IMG/VR virus record: IMGVR_UViG_3300031951_000755
Span: 1-32,396 of that record
Source of the DNA: a virus
Length of the DNA stretch: 32,396 bases
Strand: one strand, 5' to 3'
Translations under genes and position numbers: made by a program
Part shown: positions 13,836 to 21,970 of the stretch, piece by piece
Numbering within the stretch: the first letter of the stretch is position 1
Layout: every line of letters starts with the position of its first letter
The notes under the pieces: model-generated
The model's input: only the letters and a program-made list of their open reading frames with translations
What the model was told of the DNA's origin: nothing
Database searches by the model: none

Positions 13836-15122
13836 ATGCCGATTGATATTAAGAGTAAGTTTATTGATCCAGAGATGACCACAGATGCAGAGTTAAATGC
13901 AGTTGAGTCAGATCTTCAATCTCAGATAGATGAAATTAATTTAAAGCTACCAGATCCAGAGTTTAAATTTGTAAACAATAAGAATGACTTTCCTGCACCA
14001 GTAAGTGGTGTGATCACACTTGGTGATAATGTAACTTACTTCATCACTAAGACAATTGACTTAACAGGTGATCGAATAGTGGCAGGACAAAACACTACCA
14101 TCATAGGTGGATCATCAGAAAACTGCTTCCTGCTATCTACAGGATTAAATGCTAGCACAGCATTGATCACATCAATCTATTCTCTACCTATGAGAAACTT
14201 TACCATCACACATGGGACTGCTTTAAATCTTAACGGATCATCATCATCAACCACTGCTTTGGATTGGTTCGGGTTGAATTTTAAAGACTGTAACGCAAGT
14301 GGTGGTGGGTCTGGTGTGGGCACTATAGCTAACTATTCAAACTTCATCATGAGTGACTGTGCCTTGCTTAATTCATCAGGCATGGATTTCACTGGGACCA
14401 TCGGGACAATCGGTTTTGTAAACTGCCTCTTTTCAGGGGTGGCAGGTGCTACCACTTTAAACTTCCCATCAACACTCACAGTGACTAGACGGATCCGTTG
14501 CATCTACTCAAGCTTTGTGGCATTTGGTGGAGCTACGGCAATCTATGTAGATCCACTTTGCTCTGTCCCAGTAGAAAGCTACATCTTAGACACGGTCAAT
14601 TTTAGTGGATCGGGCTCAACTTACACAGGTGGTGTGACATACACAGACAACAAAGCATTTTTCTCAAACTGTAAAGGGATTGTGAACTCATCGGCTATTG
14701 GTCAAATGTACTATACAAATAACACTACTCAAAACACTATTGCCACACAAAACATCTTTGAGAAAGTTTTAGGTACTACAACGGCCAGTCCAATCAATCA
14801 AAAGTTTAGTCATACAAATAACAGACTCACTTATACTGGTGGACTTGCTAGATCATTCAAGGTGACTGCATCTTTGTCTGCTAACTCAGTTACCACCCAA
14901 CAAGCAACAATCCTGGTTAGGATTGCAAAAAATGGTGTGACAATCACTGAGTCAGAGTCTCAGGCTACAACATCGGCTACAAATAGAAACGAAAACTTTT
15001 TCTCTCAAGCTATTGTGGAAATGACCACAAATGATTTCATTGAAATGTATATAGCTAACACATCAAGTGCATTAAACCTATTGGCCACAGAATTGAATGT
15101 TGTGGTCGAGGCATTAAACTAA
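13836..15122 (+). CDS. beta-helix fibre/spike-like protein with C-terminal jelly roll
   Basis: A 428-residue protein. The N-terminus (DIKSKFIDPEMTTDAE) has a short motif and coiled coil (VESDLQSQIDEINLKL). Residues about 55-305 show regularly spaced Asn, Gly, Ser and short strands, typical of a pectate-lyase-like right-handed beta helix. The last 100 residues (from VTASLSANSVTTQQATI) resemble the jelly-roll trimerisation domain common on phage receptor-binding proteins, with VRIAKNG and DFIEMYIANTS. AGAGGT precedes the ATG. It may bind or cut host glycan; no catalytic residues can be assigned. Like the previous gene it lies between capsid and neck genes. Confidence 0.65.
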   Translation: MPIDIKSKFIDPEMTTDAELNAVESDLQSQIDEINLKLPDPEFKFVNNKNDFPAPVSGVITLGDNVTYFITKTIDLTGDRIVAGQNTTIIGGSSENCFLLSTGLNASTALITSIYSLPMRNFTITHGTALNLNGSSSSTTALDWFGLNFKDCNASGGGSGVGTIANYSNFIMSDCALLNSSGMDFTGTIGTIGFVNCLFSGVAGATTLNFPSTLTVTRRIRCIYSSFVAFGGATAIYVDPLCSVPVESYILDTVNFSGSGSTYTGGVTYTDNKAFFSNCKGIVNSSAIGQMYYTNNTTQNTIATQNIFEKVLGTTTASPINQKFSHTNNRLTYTGGLARSFKVTASLSANSVTTQQATILVRIAKNGVTITESESQATTSATNRNENFFSQAIVEMTTNDFIEMYIANTSSALNLLATELNVVVEALN

Positions 15123-15130
15123 GAGGGCAC

Positions 15131-15916
15131 ATGCTTAAAATATTTAAAGACTCTACAGACTACTCAATGCAAATGGAAAGCTACACTACTGATCAGGAAG
15201 TGTTTGAGATCCTAAGTGGAGAGTCCATTGATGTTGGCTACTATAAACCAATCAATAGTCTGTTTATCGAGATGACATTAAATGCTCACTTGTCAGATTT
15301 GACTGTGCAATACTTCAACGGATCTTATGTAAATCTTGAGGTCAAAGACTACACAGAGAATCTATCTAGATCAGGTTTTATCAAGTGGTCTAACAATCAA
15401 ACTAATCAAAAGAAATCAACACTGCATGGACTAGAGCTTTACTGGTATAAGTTAATATTAACAGGGGATGATCAGGACCTAACCATCAAAGGGATCAATC
15501 TTAATTTCTCAGATGATAATGATCTCAAGGAAGAATATCCAAACATCATGGACCACACACCAGATGGACAAACTAGCTTTGTTGGTTTCCATCAGGCATC
15601 TAGAAAAGACATCATCAGTTATTTCAGAAATCAAGGTAAACTAATCAATGGTCTATCACCTAAGAAGATAGATCAGTTTGATTTATTGGACTTTGAGGAA
15701 GTGAGAGAGGCATCTAAGTTTCTAACTCTCCACAAGATCTTTACCTGGTTAAGTGATGGAATAGATGACAAGTGGTATCAAAAAGCACAGGACTTTGGTA
15801 AAAAATACTCAGACAAGATCAATCTTTTTTATCTTTCAATAGATGATAATGATGATGGACTAGAGGATGCCTCAGAGAAAAATGCCATTAAATCAGTGAG
15901 GATCATACGACAATGA
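15131..15916 (+). CDS. probable head-tail adaptor fused to a beta-sandwich domain
   Basis: A 261-residue two-part protein. Residues about 1-130 are strand-rich, with FIEMTLNAHLSDLTVQYFNG and later WYKLILTG and LTIKGINL, suggesting a galactose-binding-like sandwich. Residues about 175-261 are helical with FEEVREASKFLTLHKIF, KWYQKAQDFGKKYSDKI and SIDDNDDG, like gp36/DUF1320-type adaptors that end in an acidic DxDxDG loop. The position before the tail terminator gene supports a neck role. The fusion to an N-terminal sandwich is uncommon in my knowledge. It is ATGA-coupled to the next gene. Confidence 0.55.
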   Translation: MLKIFKDSTDYSMQMESYTTDQEVFEILSGESIDVGYYKPINSLFIEMTLNAHLSDLTVQYFNGSYVNLEVKDYTENLSRSGFIKWSNNQTNQKKSTLHGLELYWYKLILTGDDQDLTIKGINLNFSDDNDLKEEYPNIMDHTPDGQTSFVGFHQASRKDIISYFRNQGKLINGLSPKKIDQFDLLDFEEVREASKFLTLHKIFTWLSDGIDDKWYQKAQDFGKKYSDKINLFYLSIDDNDDGLEDASEKNAIKSVRIIRQ

Positions 15917-16353
15917 TAGTGCAAGAGATTGTAGATGCCATTGAGATTAACATCCAGGCACTACTGCCAACATATAAAAAAGCTTCCTTTGTTTATGACC
16001 TATCTTTAAACAATAGAAAACAATCAAAGAAAGTCTATGCTATCACTCCACAGTCTGCCTCTAATGTTTCAGGATCCACACTTACTGTGACATTGGATCA
16101 GACATTTGATGTGACTCTCAGTGACACATATAGTCCAAAAAATGACAGTGACATTAATCTACAAGATAAAGTTTTAGAAATTCACTCAGACATCGAGACA
16201 GTTTACAAAGAGCTATTCCAAAGAAGACTCGGACTAGCTAAGGTTTTAGTGGTCCAGGTGGTGGACATCTCAAGTCCTGAGATTGATAATGATAACAATA
16301 CAGTTTCATTAACTGCTAGCTTTTCAGTCAAATATCGGAAAGAAACTACATAA
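15913..16353 (+). CDS. tail terminator protein
   Basis: A 146-residue alpha/beta protein with the order expected of gpU-like tail terminators: a first helix (IVDAIEINIQALLPTYKK), strands with GSTLTVTLDQTFDVTL, a middle helix (VLEIHSDIETVYKELF), and a final strand with VSLTASFSVKYRK. It precedes the tail tube gene, the usual place. It would cap the tail tube and bind the neck. Confidence 0.7.
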   Translation: MIVQEIVDAIEINIQALLPTYKKASFVYDLSLNNRKQSKKVYAITPQSASNVSGSTLTVTLDQTFDVTLSDTYSPKNDSDINLQDKVLEIHSDIETVYKELFQRRLGLAKVLVVQVVDISSPEIDNDNNTVSLTASFSVKYRKETT

Positions 16354-16363
16354 GGGGAAGAAA

Positions 16364-17545
16364 ATGGCCATAGGTTTAGTTAAAGGAAGATCAAGCGTTT
16401 TTCTAAAAGAGGAAGTTACAGAGGGAGTCTATGTTGCCCCTGCATCTGCAAGTGATGCTCTTGAGGTCCTTGAGGATGGTTTGGAGTTCACATATAACAG
16501 AGATGAAATTGAAAGAAATAATCTAAGTGCCACTATTGAAGTAGAGGCATCTAGAGTTGGTATGAAACAAATCTCTGGGACAATCCCTGTAGAATATAAA
16601 GCTTCTAATACTGCAGGATCTGCACCAAGAGGTGATCTACTATTTAAGTCACTACTAGGTGGAAAAAGACAACTAGCTTCTGTTATCACTACTAAAACAG
16701 GCAACACTGCCACAGTCCTACAGATCAATGATGGTGATATTTCTTTCTTCAATAAAGGTGACTCAGTCCTGGTTAAAGAGGCAAACTCTTATGAGTTAAG
16801 GCCAATCTCTGCCATCGACATCACACCTGGATCTGCCAACATCACACTAGCATTTGCACTTGATAATGGTGCCCCTTCAGATAACGTGGAGCTAGAAAAG
16901 CACACTACTTACTATCACTCAGAGGGTGGTCCAAGCTACTCGGCTACTCATTACGCAGGTGGAGAGATTGAGGAAGCTATTGCAGGACTTAAGTCTATTT
17001 CAGCTACATTAGAAAACTGGTCTACTGCTCAGCTACCTTCATGGTCATTTGCAGTGGAAGGTCTTGGACTTGAGAGAAGTGTTGCCACACCTGCCTATGC
17101 ACCAGACTTTTCAAATGATGCTTTGCCACCTGTTCTATTAAACGCATGTATATGGATCAATGGTGTTAAGGTTTCTTACTCTGAGCTATCAATGAGCTTA
17201 GAAAATACTAAGTCAGAAATTAATGGTCCATGCTCAGACTCAGGAAAGATCGGTGCAAGGTTCACACAATTTGCCTGCACAGGCGAGATCACTGCCTACA
17301 CTGAGGATGATGATGTTGATCGCTTTGATGCCTTCAATAACAATGATGATGTTTCTATCTTTGGCTATGCCTTCAATCCTACTGCAGTGGCAGGTCAGGG
17401 CAAAGAGTATGTGGCATTTTGGATCCCACAAGCTAAGGTTACATCTATCCCATTTGGTGATGTGGATGGAATCATCTCAGATCAGATCTCTTTTAAAGCA
17501 TACAGAAAAGATGGTGGAGACTCTGTCTTCCTATCATTTATTTAA
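16364..17545 (+). CDS. major tail tube protein
   Basis: A 393-residue protein opening with RSSVFLKEEVTEGVY and VAPASASDALEVLEDGLEF, a start very common in siphovirus tail tube proteins of the long class. Later parts include SGTIPVEYKASNTAG, an inserted module (about 105-170, with GDISFFNKGDSVLVKE) and TGEITAYTEDDDV near the end. It is longer than minimal tube proteins (about 200-250 residues), so it likely has surface domains. A strong terminator follows its stop, consistent with high expression relative to downstream genes. Confidence 0.82.
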   Translation: MAIGLVKGRSSVFLKEEVTEGVYVAPASASDALEVLEDGLEFTYNRDEIERNNLSATIEVEASRVGMKQISGTIPVEYKASNTAGSAPRGDLLFKSLLGGKRQLASVITTKTGNTATVLQINDGDISFFNKGDSVLVKEANSYELRPISAIDITPGSANITLAFALDNGAPSDNVELEKHTTYYHSEGGPSYSATHYAGGEIEEAIAGLKSISATLENWSTAQLPSWSFAVEGLGLERSVATPAYAPDFSNDALPPVLLNACIWINGVKVSYSELSMSLENTKSEINGPCSDSGKIGARFTQFACTGEITAYTEDDDVDRFDAFNNNDDVSIFGYAFNPTAVAGQGKEYVAFWIPQAKVTSIPFGDVDGIISDQISFKAYRKDGGDSVFLSFI

Positions 17546-17576
17546 TAGGTCCGTCTTCCCTATTAGAGTTGGTTTG

Positions 17577-17607
17577 CCCCTTGCCATGTGCAGGGGGTTT
17601 TTGTTTT
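17577..17607 (+). terminator. intrinsic terminator after the tail tube gene
   Basis: CCCCTTGC (17577-17584) pairs with GCAGGGGG (17590-17597) with one T-G wobble and a 5-base loop, followed directly by TTTTTGTTTT. It lies 31 bases after the tail tube stop. No clear promoter follows, so partial read-through would lower expression of the tail assembly genes. Confidence 0.85.
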
Positions 17608-17635
17608 AATAGATAAAAAAACCAAGGGGACACAC

Positions 17636-18049
17636 ATGAAGATAGCTAAGACATCAGATCGTTTTGAAATTTCCTATGACACATATAAGATCTTTATTTC
17701 ACCACTTAAGTATGAGCATAAATTAGAGATCCTTGAGAGCATCAAGGTAGATGGTGGGGTGGAATATTCAGACGTGAAAAAGCAGGCATTTCTTGCCATT
17801 AAGTATGGGGTGAAATCTATTGAAGGCTTCCAGGGTTATGATGATCAAGACTATAAAGTATCATTTGATTCTAATGGTAATCTAACTGATGACTGCACAT
17901 CTGAAGTCTTAGAGGCATTGTCTCAAATCAGGATCAGTGAAAACTCTGCCCTCTTGCCTGTGTTTAACTTCCTTACTGGAAACAAATCCAAGCTCTCTGG
18001 TGTCTCAATCAAGATCAATGGTAAAGAGATTGACCTGGGAAACGGATAG
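17636..18049 (+). CDS. tail assembly chaperone, short form (lambda gpG-like)
   Basis: The start at ATG 17636 has AAGGGGA before it. An in-frame upstream ATG at 17588 lies inside the terminator and is rejected. The 137-residue product is a compact alpha/beta protein (ISPLKYEHKLEILESI, FLAIKYGVKSIEGF, VSIKINGKEIDLGNG). Its last codons contain the slippery heptamer GGGAAAC in the proper frame, 2 codons before the stop. Position between tail tube and tape measure fits the gpG role: it coats the tape measure during tail assembly. Confidence 0.82.
   Translation: MKIAKTSDRFEISYDTYKIFISPLKYEHKLEILESIKVDGGVEYSDVKKQAFLAIKYGVKSIEGFQGYDDQDYKVSFDSNGNLTDDCTSEVLEALSQIRISENSALLPVFNFLTGNKSKLSGVSIKINGKEIDLGNG
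18037..18043 (+). other. programmed -1 ribosomal frameshift site GGGAAAC
   Basis: The zero-frame codons are CTG GGA AAC GGA TAG, so G-GGA-AAC fits X-XXY-YYZ exactly and differs by one base from the GGGAAAG of lambda gpG-T. Slipping back one base continues into the frame of the next ORF with no stop for 148 codons. Confidence 0.88.
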
Positions 18050-18489
18050 AAACTCTCTTTGACTCGGTCTATTGGTCAATAAATGAGATGTCCAGTGTTT
18101 CAAATCATGACTACATTGAGCTAGTCTCTACATTTAATGTGATCCATAATAACGAGTTTCATTGTGGGACATGCAAAAAGAGAAGCTCACAAGAGACTAG
18201 AGACAAGAAAAAAGCCTGTTCTATTCAGTCAGATAAAGAGATCTTTCAAGTGGATGAGAAAGTCTTTTACAAGAGATGTCCTGCTAACTTTTGGTCTGCA
18301 TCAAGTCAAGAATTGATCTCAATCTATAGTAAATTTGATAAAGGGTTGTTACCATATAGGGGAAGCTTAATGGATCAACCTGCCAAGTTTATAGACGTTA
18401 TGAGCATAGTGGAAAGATTAACCATTGAGCATCAAATAGAAATGAATAAAAAGGCACAGAAAAAATGGCAGACAACAAAGCGGAAGTAG
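18043..18489 (+). CDS. tail assembly chaperone extension, made by -1 frameshift (lambda gpT-like)
   Basis: This frame is entered from the preceding gene at GGGAAAC, giving a fusion of about 284 residues (136 from the first gene, 148 from this frame). The ATG at 18088 is in frame but has no good ribosome binding site, so independent translation is unlikely. The extension has a CxxC pair in FHCGTCKKR and two later cysteines (KKACSI, KRCPANF), which may bind zinc, and it ends in a basic helix. In lambda, the T part of gpGT binds tail tube protein. The stop lies 25 bases inside the tape-measure gene. Confidence 0.82.
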   Translation, partial: RIETLFDSVYWSINEMSSVSNHDYIELVSTFNVIHNNEFHCGTCKKRSSQETRDKKKACSIQSDKEIFQVDEKVFYKRCPANFWSASSQELISIYSKFDKGLLPYRGSLMDQPAKFIDVMSIVERLTIEHQIEMNKKAQKKWQTTKRK

Positions 18490-20462
18490 TCATTGGCTTT
18501 GACGATAAAGAGCTTAAAGCAGGGATAAGAGAGTTTGAAAAGAGTGTTGCCAAAATGGGTGATGATCTTAACAAAGCTTTTAGTCCAAAGCCTGCCAATA
18601 AGTTCTTTGATGAGATTAAAAAAGCATCTTCCAGTGTGTTTGGTGGCATGGCCAAAGACTTTGCCGTAGGTTCATTGGTGGCAGATGGCTTTAAGTTTGC
18701 ACTAAATGCAGTCAAAGACTTTGCAGTAGGATCCATCAATGCCGCTCAAGAGCAGGAAAATGCTCTCAACAATCTATCGGTAGCTTTAAAAAGAACAGGT
18801 GAGTTTTCTGAGCAGGCAGTAAGTGACTTCTCAGCATTTGCCTCAGAAATACAAGCTACAACAATCTATGGGGATGAGTTAATCCTTTCGCAGTTAGCAT
18901 TGGCAAAATCCTTTGGTGCATCTAATGATCAAGCAAAAAATCTAGTTAAAGCGGCGGCAAATCTATCTGCCACATTTGGTGGATCACTTGAGGAGAATGT
19001 AGAGAAACTTGGAAAGACTCTACAAGGAAACGCAGGAAGACTTGGCCAGTACATAGGAGCAATCGGAAATCTCAGAGAGTCTCAGTTAAAGGCAGGGGAT
19101 GCCATAGACATTGTGAATGAAAAGTTTGCAGGTGCGGCACAAGCCCAGACTACTACATACACAGGTACCATCACTCAGCTATCAAATGCAGTCTCAGATT
19201 TACAAGAGGAGTTGGGTGGACTTGTGACAAGTTCAAGCTCAGTAAAAAGTGGTCTAGGGATCTTAACTGGAATATTCCAAGAATTGACTCAAGGATTTAC
19301 AGACTCAAGGATAGCAGGTGAACTACAGGAAAAAGGCTTTGTGGACACAGAAAGTGAAATCACAAGACTATCTGAGAAGTATGCCAAACTTACAGAAGAG
19401 CTTGAGAAAAATGTGGCAGTAGTCCAAGCAGATAAAAACAAAGGTTTCTTTGAGTCATTGTTTAGTTTTGATAATGCCCCACTAGCTCAAGAAAAAGTCC
19501 AAAAGATAACTCAAGAGCTAAAGACATTAGACAAGCAAATAGAGATGTCTGCACAAAAAACATCAGAGCTTGGCCAACCTAGCAAAGACAAGGGTGGTGA
19601 TGGTGCAGAAAAAGACAAAAAAGTCACTGATCAGATCCTAGCTCAGAGGGCACAATTTTATGTGGACATCCAGGATCTAGAGAATCAAAACACATTGGCA
19701 CAGAATGAGGCAGACATCCTGAGAAGATCGGCCAAGCAAGGCATGACAGAGCAGGATCTATTAGAGCTTCAATCTATTGAGCAGACTAAGATTGATCTAC
19801 AGTTTCAAGCTGAGGAAGCCAAGGCAAGACTTATCACTAACTCAACAAATCAGAGACTAGCTCTTGAAAAGGTAGCAGGTCAAAAGTCCCTAGCTCAAAA
19901 GAAACTAGAGACAGATCAGTCCATTAAGCTTGAGCAGTTTAAAGCTCAGGAAGAGCAAAAGATCCAACAATTAAAATTCCAGGTGGCATCTAACTTTCTT
20001 AACGCAGGGATCATGCTTACCAAGCAAAACTCAAATGAGCAAAAGGCACTTGCCTCAACACTTGCAGTGATGAACACATGGCAGGCGGCTTCAAATGCCC
20101 TAGCTACTAAGGCACCATGGCCACTACCACAAGTCTTTGCCGCCTCTGCAGTAGCTCTTGGTTTTGCCCAGGTAGCTCAGATCAATAAAGCAAAGTTTGC
20201 TAATGGCGGTATTGTTGGCGGTAGTTCATTTGCAGGTGATCGAGTCCCTGTCCAAGTAAACTCAGGGGAAATGATACTCAATAAAAATCAACAAAAAGAG
20301 TTATTTTCAATTGCAAATGGTGGTGGATCAAGTGATGCTATTATCAAGGCAATAGATAATTTAGGGGCTAGAATTGCCTCAATGCAGACAGTGGTCTCAA
20401 TTAATTCAAGAGAGATCGCAAGAGCAGTAAGGGATGAGAGATCATCGGGATTTGCGGTGTAA
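18465..20462 (+). CDS. tape measure protein
   Basis: A 665-residue mainly helical protein. The N-terminus (VIGFDDKELKAGIREFEKSV) is typical of tape measures. It has hydrophobic Ala-rich helices in the middle, long coiled coils (about 275-510), a last hydrophobic Ala-rich helix (ALATKAPWPLPQVFAASAVA), and the usual Gly-rich end FANGGIVGGSSFAGDRVPV, then VNSGEMILNKNQQKEL. By the rule of about 1.5 angstrom per residue the tail would be near 100 nm. No peptidase or lysozyme domain is seen. It overlaps the chaperone frame by 25 bases. Confidence 0.92.
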   Translation: MADNKAEVVIGFDDKELKAGIREFEKSVAKMGDDLNKAFSPKPANKFFDEIKKASSSVFGGMAKDFAVGSLVADGFKFALNAVKDFAVGSINAAQEQENALNNLSVALKRTGEFSEQAVSDFSAFASEIQATTIYGDELILSQLALAKSFGASNDQAKNLVKAAANLSATFGGSLEENVEKLGKTLQGNAGRLGQYIGAIGNLRESQLKAGDAIDIVNEKFAGAAQAQTTTYTGTITQLSNAVSDLQEELGGLVTSSSSVKSGLGILTGIFQELTQGFTDSRIAGELQEKGFVDTESEITRLSEKYAKLTEELEKNVAVVQADKNKGFFESLFSFDNAPLAQEKVQKITQELKTLDKQIEMSAQKTSELGQPSKDKGGDGAEKDKKVTDQILAQRAQFYVDIQDLENQNTLAQNEADILRRSAKQGMTEQDLLELQSIEQTKIDLQFQAEEAKARLITNSTNQRLALEKVAGQKSLAQKKLETDQSIKLEQFKAQEEQKIQQLKFQVASNFLNAGIMLTKQNSNEQKALASTLAVMNTWQAASNALATKAPWPLPQVFAASAVALGFAQVAQINKAKFANGGIVGGSSFAGDRVPVQVNSGEMILNKNQQKELFSIANGGGSSDAIIKAIDNLGARIASMQTVVSINSREIARAVRDERSSGFAV

Positions 20463-20465
20463 CTT

Positions 20466-21227
20466 ATGAGTGTTAAACTATACGCAGACAATCTTGTTAA
20501 GCAGGCCACACTTACAGCATCTTCTGAAAATGCTCAGTTTCCTACATCTAACCTTAAGGATGATAGAAGATCAAAAGTCTTCCAATCTACCACTACATCA
20601 TGCAACATAGTCTTTGACTTTGGTGACATCAGAGAGATTGATTCTGTCTGTATTGTAGAGTCTGGTTATGATCCTATCGGTTTCACATCTGCCACCATAG
20701 AATTAAACTCAGTGGACTCATGGATCTCACCACCTGTGTCACAAGTCTTAACTATAGATCCAGTTAATGGGTGGATCAATTATGACTGGGCATCTGTTCA
20801 AAACTACCGATTTGCCAGGATCTCATTTGTTAATACTCCAAATCCAGTGGAAGTATCAAAGGTCTTTATCGGGAAGAGAGTAGAGCTAGATCAGATCTGT
20901 TTTTCTTATCCGTTAAACTACAAGCAAAACAATAATGCCTCTGTGTCTAGAAATAGATTAGGTCAAAAGTTCATTGATGAGGTCAACACTCAAAAGGAAT
21001 TTTCTGGATCTATCAACACAATGACAAAAGATGAAGTGGATCAGATCTTTGAGGTGGTAGACTATGCTTCATTTACCAGACCTGTCTGGGTTAATTTTAA
21101 TGGAAGCTATGTCCTCAATGATGAAAACAAAATAAGTGGATATTATTATCTCAATGATGATCCTACATTTACACTGCAGTCTGGAAACTATTGGAGTGTG
21201 GGCCTTTCATTTACAGAGGGCACATGA
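20466..21227 (+). CDS. distal tail protein with discoidin-like domain
   Basis: A 253-residue protein. Its first 145 residues look like a discoidin/galactose-binding jelly roll (ATLTASSENAQFPTSNLKDD, IVFDFGDIREIDSVCIVE, FARISFVN). The rest is strand-rich, with DYASFTRPVWVNFNG and NYWSVGLSFTE at the end, resembling the last part of distal tail proteins that ring the tail end. It lies directly after the tape measure, the common place for Dit-type proteins. Carbohydrate binding is possible but not shown. Confidence 0.6.
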   Translation: MSVKLYADNLVKQATLTASSENAQFPTSNLKDDRRSKVFQSTTTSCNIVFDFGDIREIDSVCIVESGYDPIGFTSATIELNSVDSWISPPVSQVLTIDPVNGWINYDWASVQNYRFARISFVNTPNPVEVSKVFIGKRVELDQICFSYPLNYKQNNNASVSRNRLGQKFIDEVNTQKEFSGSINTMTKDEVDQIFEVVDYASFTRPVWVNFNGSYVLNDENKISGYYYLNDDPTFTLQSGNYWSVGLSFTEGT

Positions 21228-21661
21228 GTAGGATAGTGGTAGATGAGCTTATCACAACACTAGATCAACCTATCACAGTAGATAGATCCATTTATGTAGC
21301 AACAATCAGGCCTCACTTATACTGTCATAATAGTCCATTAGGGACATTTTCATTCAACATCTACAGTCCAAGTGGACTTATCAAATCTTTTTCATTCACA
21401 TCATTAGACATCAAGTCTGCCTGTGGTCTAAGTGAGGCTTATTTCCACGCATATTATGCAATACCTGTAACACCTTTCCTGGTGCCAAGGGGAAGTTATA
21501 CTATAAAGCTTGAGTCTTCTGGTTATACCTTCTCAGAGTCTTCATTTATGGGATGGTGCAAGGACGTAACACCTACAGGCAGAGTCAATGGGGATCCTGA
21601 AAACTATACAGAAAACCCATTTTCATTTAACCTTATAGAGTATCAACCAAGGGAATTTTAA
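21224..21661 (+). CDS. tail-tip structural protein of unknown role
   Basis: The start at 21224 is chosen because it overlaps the previous stop as ATGA and follows GAGGG; a longer reading from 21191 has no support. The 145-residue product is beta-rich with ITVDRSIYVATIRPHLY, FSFNIYSPSGLIKSFSF, LVPRGSYTIKLESSGY and SFMGWCKDV. This resembles a single jelly-roll domain. Position among tail-tip genes suggests a baseplate or fibre accessory protein. Confidence 0.6.
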   Translation: MSRIVVDELITTLDQPITVDRSIYVATIRPHLYCHNSPLGTFSFNIYSPSGLIKSFSFTSLDIKSACGLSEAYFHAYYAIPVTPFLVPRGSYTIKLESSGYTFSESSFMGWCKDVTPTGRVNGDPENYTENPFSFNLIEYQPREF

Positions 21662-21662
21662 A

Positions 21663-21965
21663 ATGGCCCTAAAAATAGTCACAATCTCAGATGGATTTGA
21701 GTCTGCCACAGTCCCTAGTATTGTGGTGCCAAGTGTATTATCTAACTCAACTTACTATGCCACACTATCAAGTTTAGATTTGGTTAATGGTTATTTAACT
21801 ATCCCAGTTGAGCCCACTGCCCCTACAGAAGTGCAGTTAGTTTGGAATGGCATAGGGCAATTTTACACTCAAGACTTCACAGTTGTAGGCAGTAGCTTAT
21901 TTTTTCAATCAAGACTCTCACCACTTCTATTAGTGGGTGATGAGGTAACAATCATTTATAAGTAG
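21663..21965 (+). CDS. tail-tip beta-domain protein
   Basis: A 100-residue protein whose C-terminal half (NGYLTIPVEPTAPTEVQLVW, FYTQDFTVVGSSLFFQ, VGDEVTIIYK) shows the same strand pattern as the ends of the proteins at 11872, 12264 and 21971. An AAGGGA ribosome binding site precedes the ATG. It immediately precedes a fibre gene that shares its N-terminus with the fibre at 12264, so this gene pair repeats the layout seen at 11872-13787. Confidence 0.6.
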   Translation: MALKIVTISDGFESATVPSIVVPSVLSNSTYYATLSSLDLVNGYLTIPVEPTAPTEVQLVWNGIGQFYTQDFTVVGSSLFFQSRLSPLLLVGDEVTIIYK

Positions 21966-21970
21966 GAATT

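Noticed and set aside
16429-16752. Reverse ORF of 107 codons opposite the tail tube gene
   Set aside because: Ser/Leu-rich antisense product, no ribosome binding site, lies fully inside a well-supported gene.
17223-17609. Forward ORF of 128 codons inside the end of the tail tube gene
   Set aside because: Met- and Leu-rich shadow frame that runs through the terminator, with no start signal.
17588-17635. Upstream ATG extension of the tail chaperone
   Set aside because: This start falls in the terminator hairpin; ATG 17636 has AAGGGGA at proper distance.
18398-18739. Reverse ORF of 113 codons opposite the tape-measure start
   Set aside because: Antisense shadow of a Lys/Ala-rich helical gene.
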